Shown here in pieces: positions 63,155-64,000 of a DNA stretch of 64,000 nt (positions within the stretch are counted from its first letter, which is position 1; each line of letters opens with the position of its first letter). This stretch comes from Clostridium pasteurianum BC1 (lineage in GTDB: Bacteria; Bacillota; Clostridia; Clostridiales; Clostridiaceae): assembly GCF_000389635.1 (NCBI RefSeq), contig NC_021182.1, positions 1,054,001 to 1,118,000 of the forward strand, given 5' to 3'. The position numbers were made by a program, and so were the translations under genes. Under the pieces are notes generated by a model. That model searched no databases. It was not told where the DNA came from and saw only the letters and a list, made by a program, of their open reading frames with translations.

Positions 63155-63627
63155 CTAAATCTCATATAGCTTTTAGAGAACTACATTCAGGGGAGGAAGA
63201 TACTGTTTGTAAATTAGTAATTGATTGTTTTAATCACTTTATTGCACCAGAATATCCCTATGAAGGAGTTAGAGAATTTATCAATTATGTAAAACCAGAT
63301 TTGTTAAAAGAACGGTTGAAAAATATAAGCTATTCTTTTGTGGCATTGTATAAAGATGAAATTGTTGGAGCTATTGAAGTGAGAAACGCAAATCATATTT
63401 CATTATTATTTGTTAAAAAAGAATATCAAAGAATTGGAATAGCAAAAAATTTACTGAAAATATCATTAGATAAATCTAAAAATATAGATGATTCAATTAG
63501 TGAAATTGAAGTTAATTCATCGCCTTATGCTGTTGAAATTTACAAAAGTATGGATTTTATCGAAACGGATGTAGAGCAAGTTGTAAATGGAATAAAATTT
63601 ATTCCGATGAAATTAGTTTTAAGTTAA
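63151..63627 (+). CDS. GNAT-family N-acetyltransferase
   Basis: A 158-residue acetyltransferase. The acetyl-CoA loop is recognisable in ISLLFVKKEYQRIGIAKNLL (Q/RxxGxG/A type), followed by IEVNSSPYAVEIYKSMDFIE, the usual motif B. The substrate is unknown. It starts after GAAAGGAG and is coupled to the small upstream gene. Confidence 0.9.
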   Translation: MTKSHIAFRELHSGEEDTVCKLVIDCFNHFIAPEYPYEGVREFINYVKPDLLKERLKNISYSFVALYKDEIVGAIEVRNANHISLLFVKKEYQRIGIAKNLLKISLDKSKNIDDSISEIEVNSSPYAVEIYKSMDFIETDVEQVVNGIKFIPMKLVLS

Positions 63628-63709
63628 TTCACATTTTCCTTTAGATATAGTTATTATAACTATGCATTCTTTATTTCACAAATAAAATCTGGAAATACTG
63701 TTTAACTAA

Positions 63710-63790
63710 AAGGGCGGAATTCTCCCATCTTCTATAAGAGGGAGATGGATAGCCCTTATTATTTTAGGTTCGATACCTAAAATAATAACT
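63710..63790 (+). repeat. Left-end hairpins of an IS200/IS605 element
   Basis: GGGC...GCCC encloses a CTCCCATCTTC/GAGGGAGATGG stem. A second near-perfect hairpin TTATTATTTTAGGT/ACCTAAAATAATAA follows. Subterminal hairpins of this type mark the ends recognised by Y1 transposases. Confidence 0.7.
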
Positions 63791-63856
63791 TCTTGACGAA
63801 TTAGTATAGATGAAGTATTCTAAAATCAGTAGTAAATATATAAATGAGGTAAACAA

Positions 63857-64000
63857 ATGAATTTAGATACAAATAATCATTCAGTATTCTTACTAAATTA
63901 TCATTTAGTATTGGTTATAAAATATAGACGAAAAGTAATAAATGGTGAAATATCAAACAGGCTAAAGGAAATATTCGAGTATATATGCCCTAAATATAAT
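63857..64000 (+). CDS. tnpA: IS200/IS605 Y1 transposase TnpA, N-terminal part
   Basis: The frame starts with ATG after ATGAGGT and runs off the window. It encodes MNLDTNNHSVFLLNYHLVLV, then IKYRRKVINGEISNRLKEIF. The NYHLVLVIKYRRKVI segment is the typical start of the small HUH-type single-strand transposase. The remaining two thirds, including the HUH and Tyr motifs, lie outside the window. Confidence 0.88.
   Translation, partial: MNLDTNNHSVFLLNYHLVLVIKYRRKVINGEISNRLKEIFEYICPKYN

Overview
The window looks like the chromosome of a low-GC, anaerobic, nitrogen-fixing member of Clostridium sensu stricto. The support is very AT-rich intergenic DNA, AGGAGG-type ribosome sites, a NifH that closely resembles my recollection of Clostridium pasteurianum NifH, molbindin, nitrogenase-like proteins, a flavodiiron/rubredoxin fusion, DUF1540, and PucR, Rrf2 and BglG type regulators. 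The species cannot be named from the sequence alone.

Layout. 1-4.3 kb: three nitrogenase component 1-like genes, the first cut by the window edge, then a molbindin gene. 4.6-10.6 kb: a sucrose operon under BglG/LicT-type antitermination (two RNA antiterminator sites, antiterminator, PTS EIIBCA, sucrose-6-phosphate hydrolase), followed by a frameshifted class I amidotransferase. 10.6-13.2 kb: a flavodiiron-rubredoxin-NADH:rubredoxin oxidoreductase fusion. 14.8-20.6 kb: an Opp/Dpp peptide ABC transporter. 20.9-23.5 kb: a PadR regulator and MFS exporter behind a perfect palindrome. 23.7-26.0 kb: an SOD-like protein, DUF1540 and guanine deaminase. 26.3-28.1 kb: a cluster of extremely methionine- and cysteine-rich small proteins preceded by six 25-bp repeats. 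28.4-40.0 kb: a PucR-controlled reductive pyrimidine degradation locus (dehydrogenase, dihydropyrimidinase, ureidopropionase, aminotransferase, Fe-alcohol dehydrogenase, permease). 40.2-42.5 kb: an orphan nifH and an HTH plus periplasmic-binding-protein-like regulator. 42.7-51.9 kb: envelope proteins, MreB, a TetR/FMN-binding/haem-membrane module, and HD, nitrilase and Nudix hydrolases. 51.96-62.4 kb: a Tn3-family transposon with a one-base frameshift in its transposase and a tyrosine recombinase, a thiol/electrophile-type gene cluster sharing one operator motif, an IS4-family insertion in a glyoxalase-fold gene, and the remnant of a second Tn3 end that truncates a copy of the HTH-PBP gene. 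62.5-64.0 kb: a broken VOC gene, a GNAT enzyme and the start of an IS200/IS605 element.

Two families of structured intergenic repeats are scattered over the window, often inside operons or leaders. One carries conserved internal loops GATGACTA and ACGTCCCT inside stems whose sequences change but still pair. The other has about 24-bp terminal inverted repeats, like a MITE. A third kind of structure, long nested palindromes, flanks the pyrimidine genes.

The most unusual content is the Met/Cys protein cluster with its repeat array (26.4-28.1 kb). After that come the structured repeat family, the three-gene nitrogenase-like set, the pyrimidine dehydrogenase that lacks its NAD(P)H-oxidising part, and a six-site operator mini-regulon. 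All functions are read from sequence motifs; no database search was possible.
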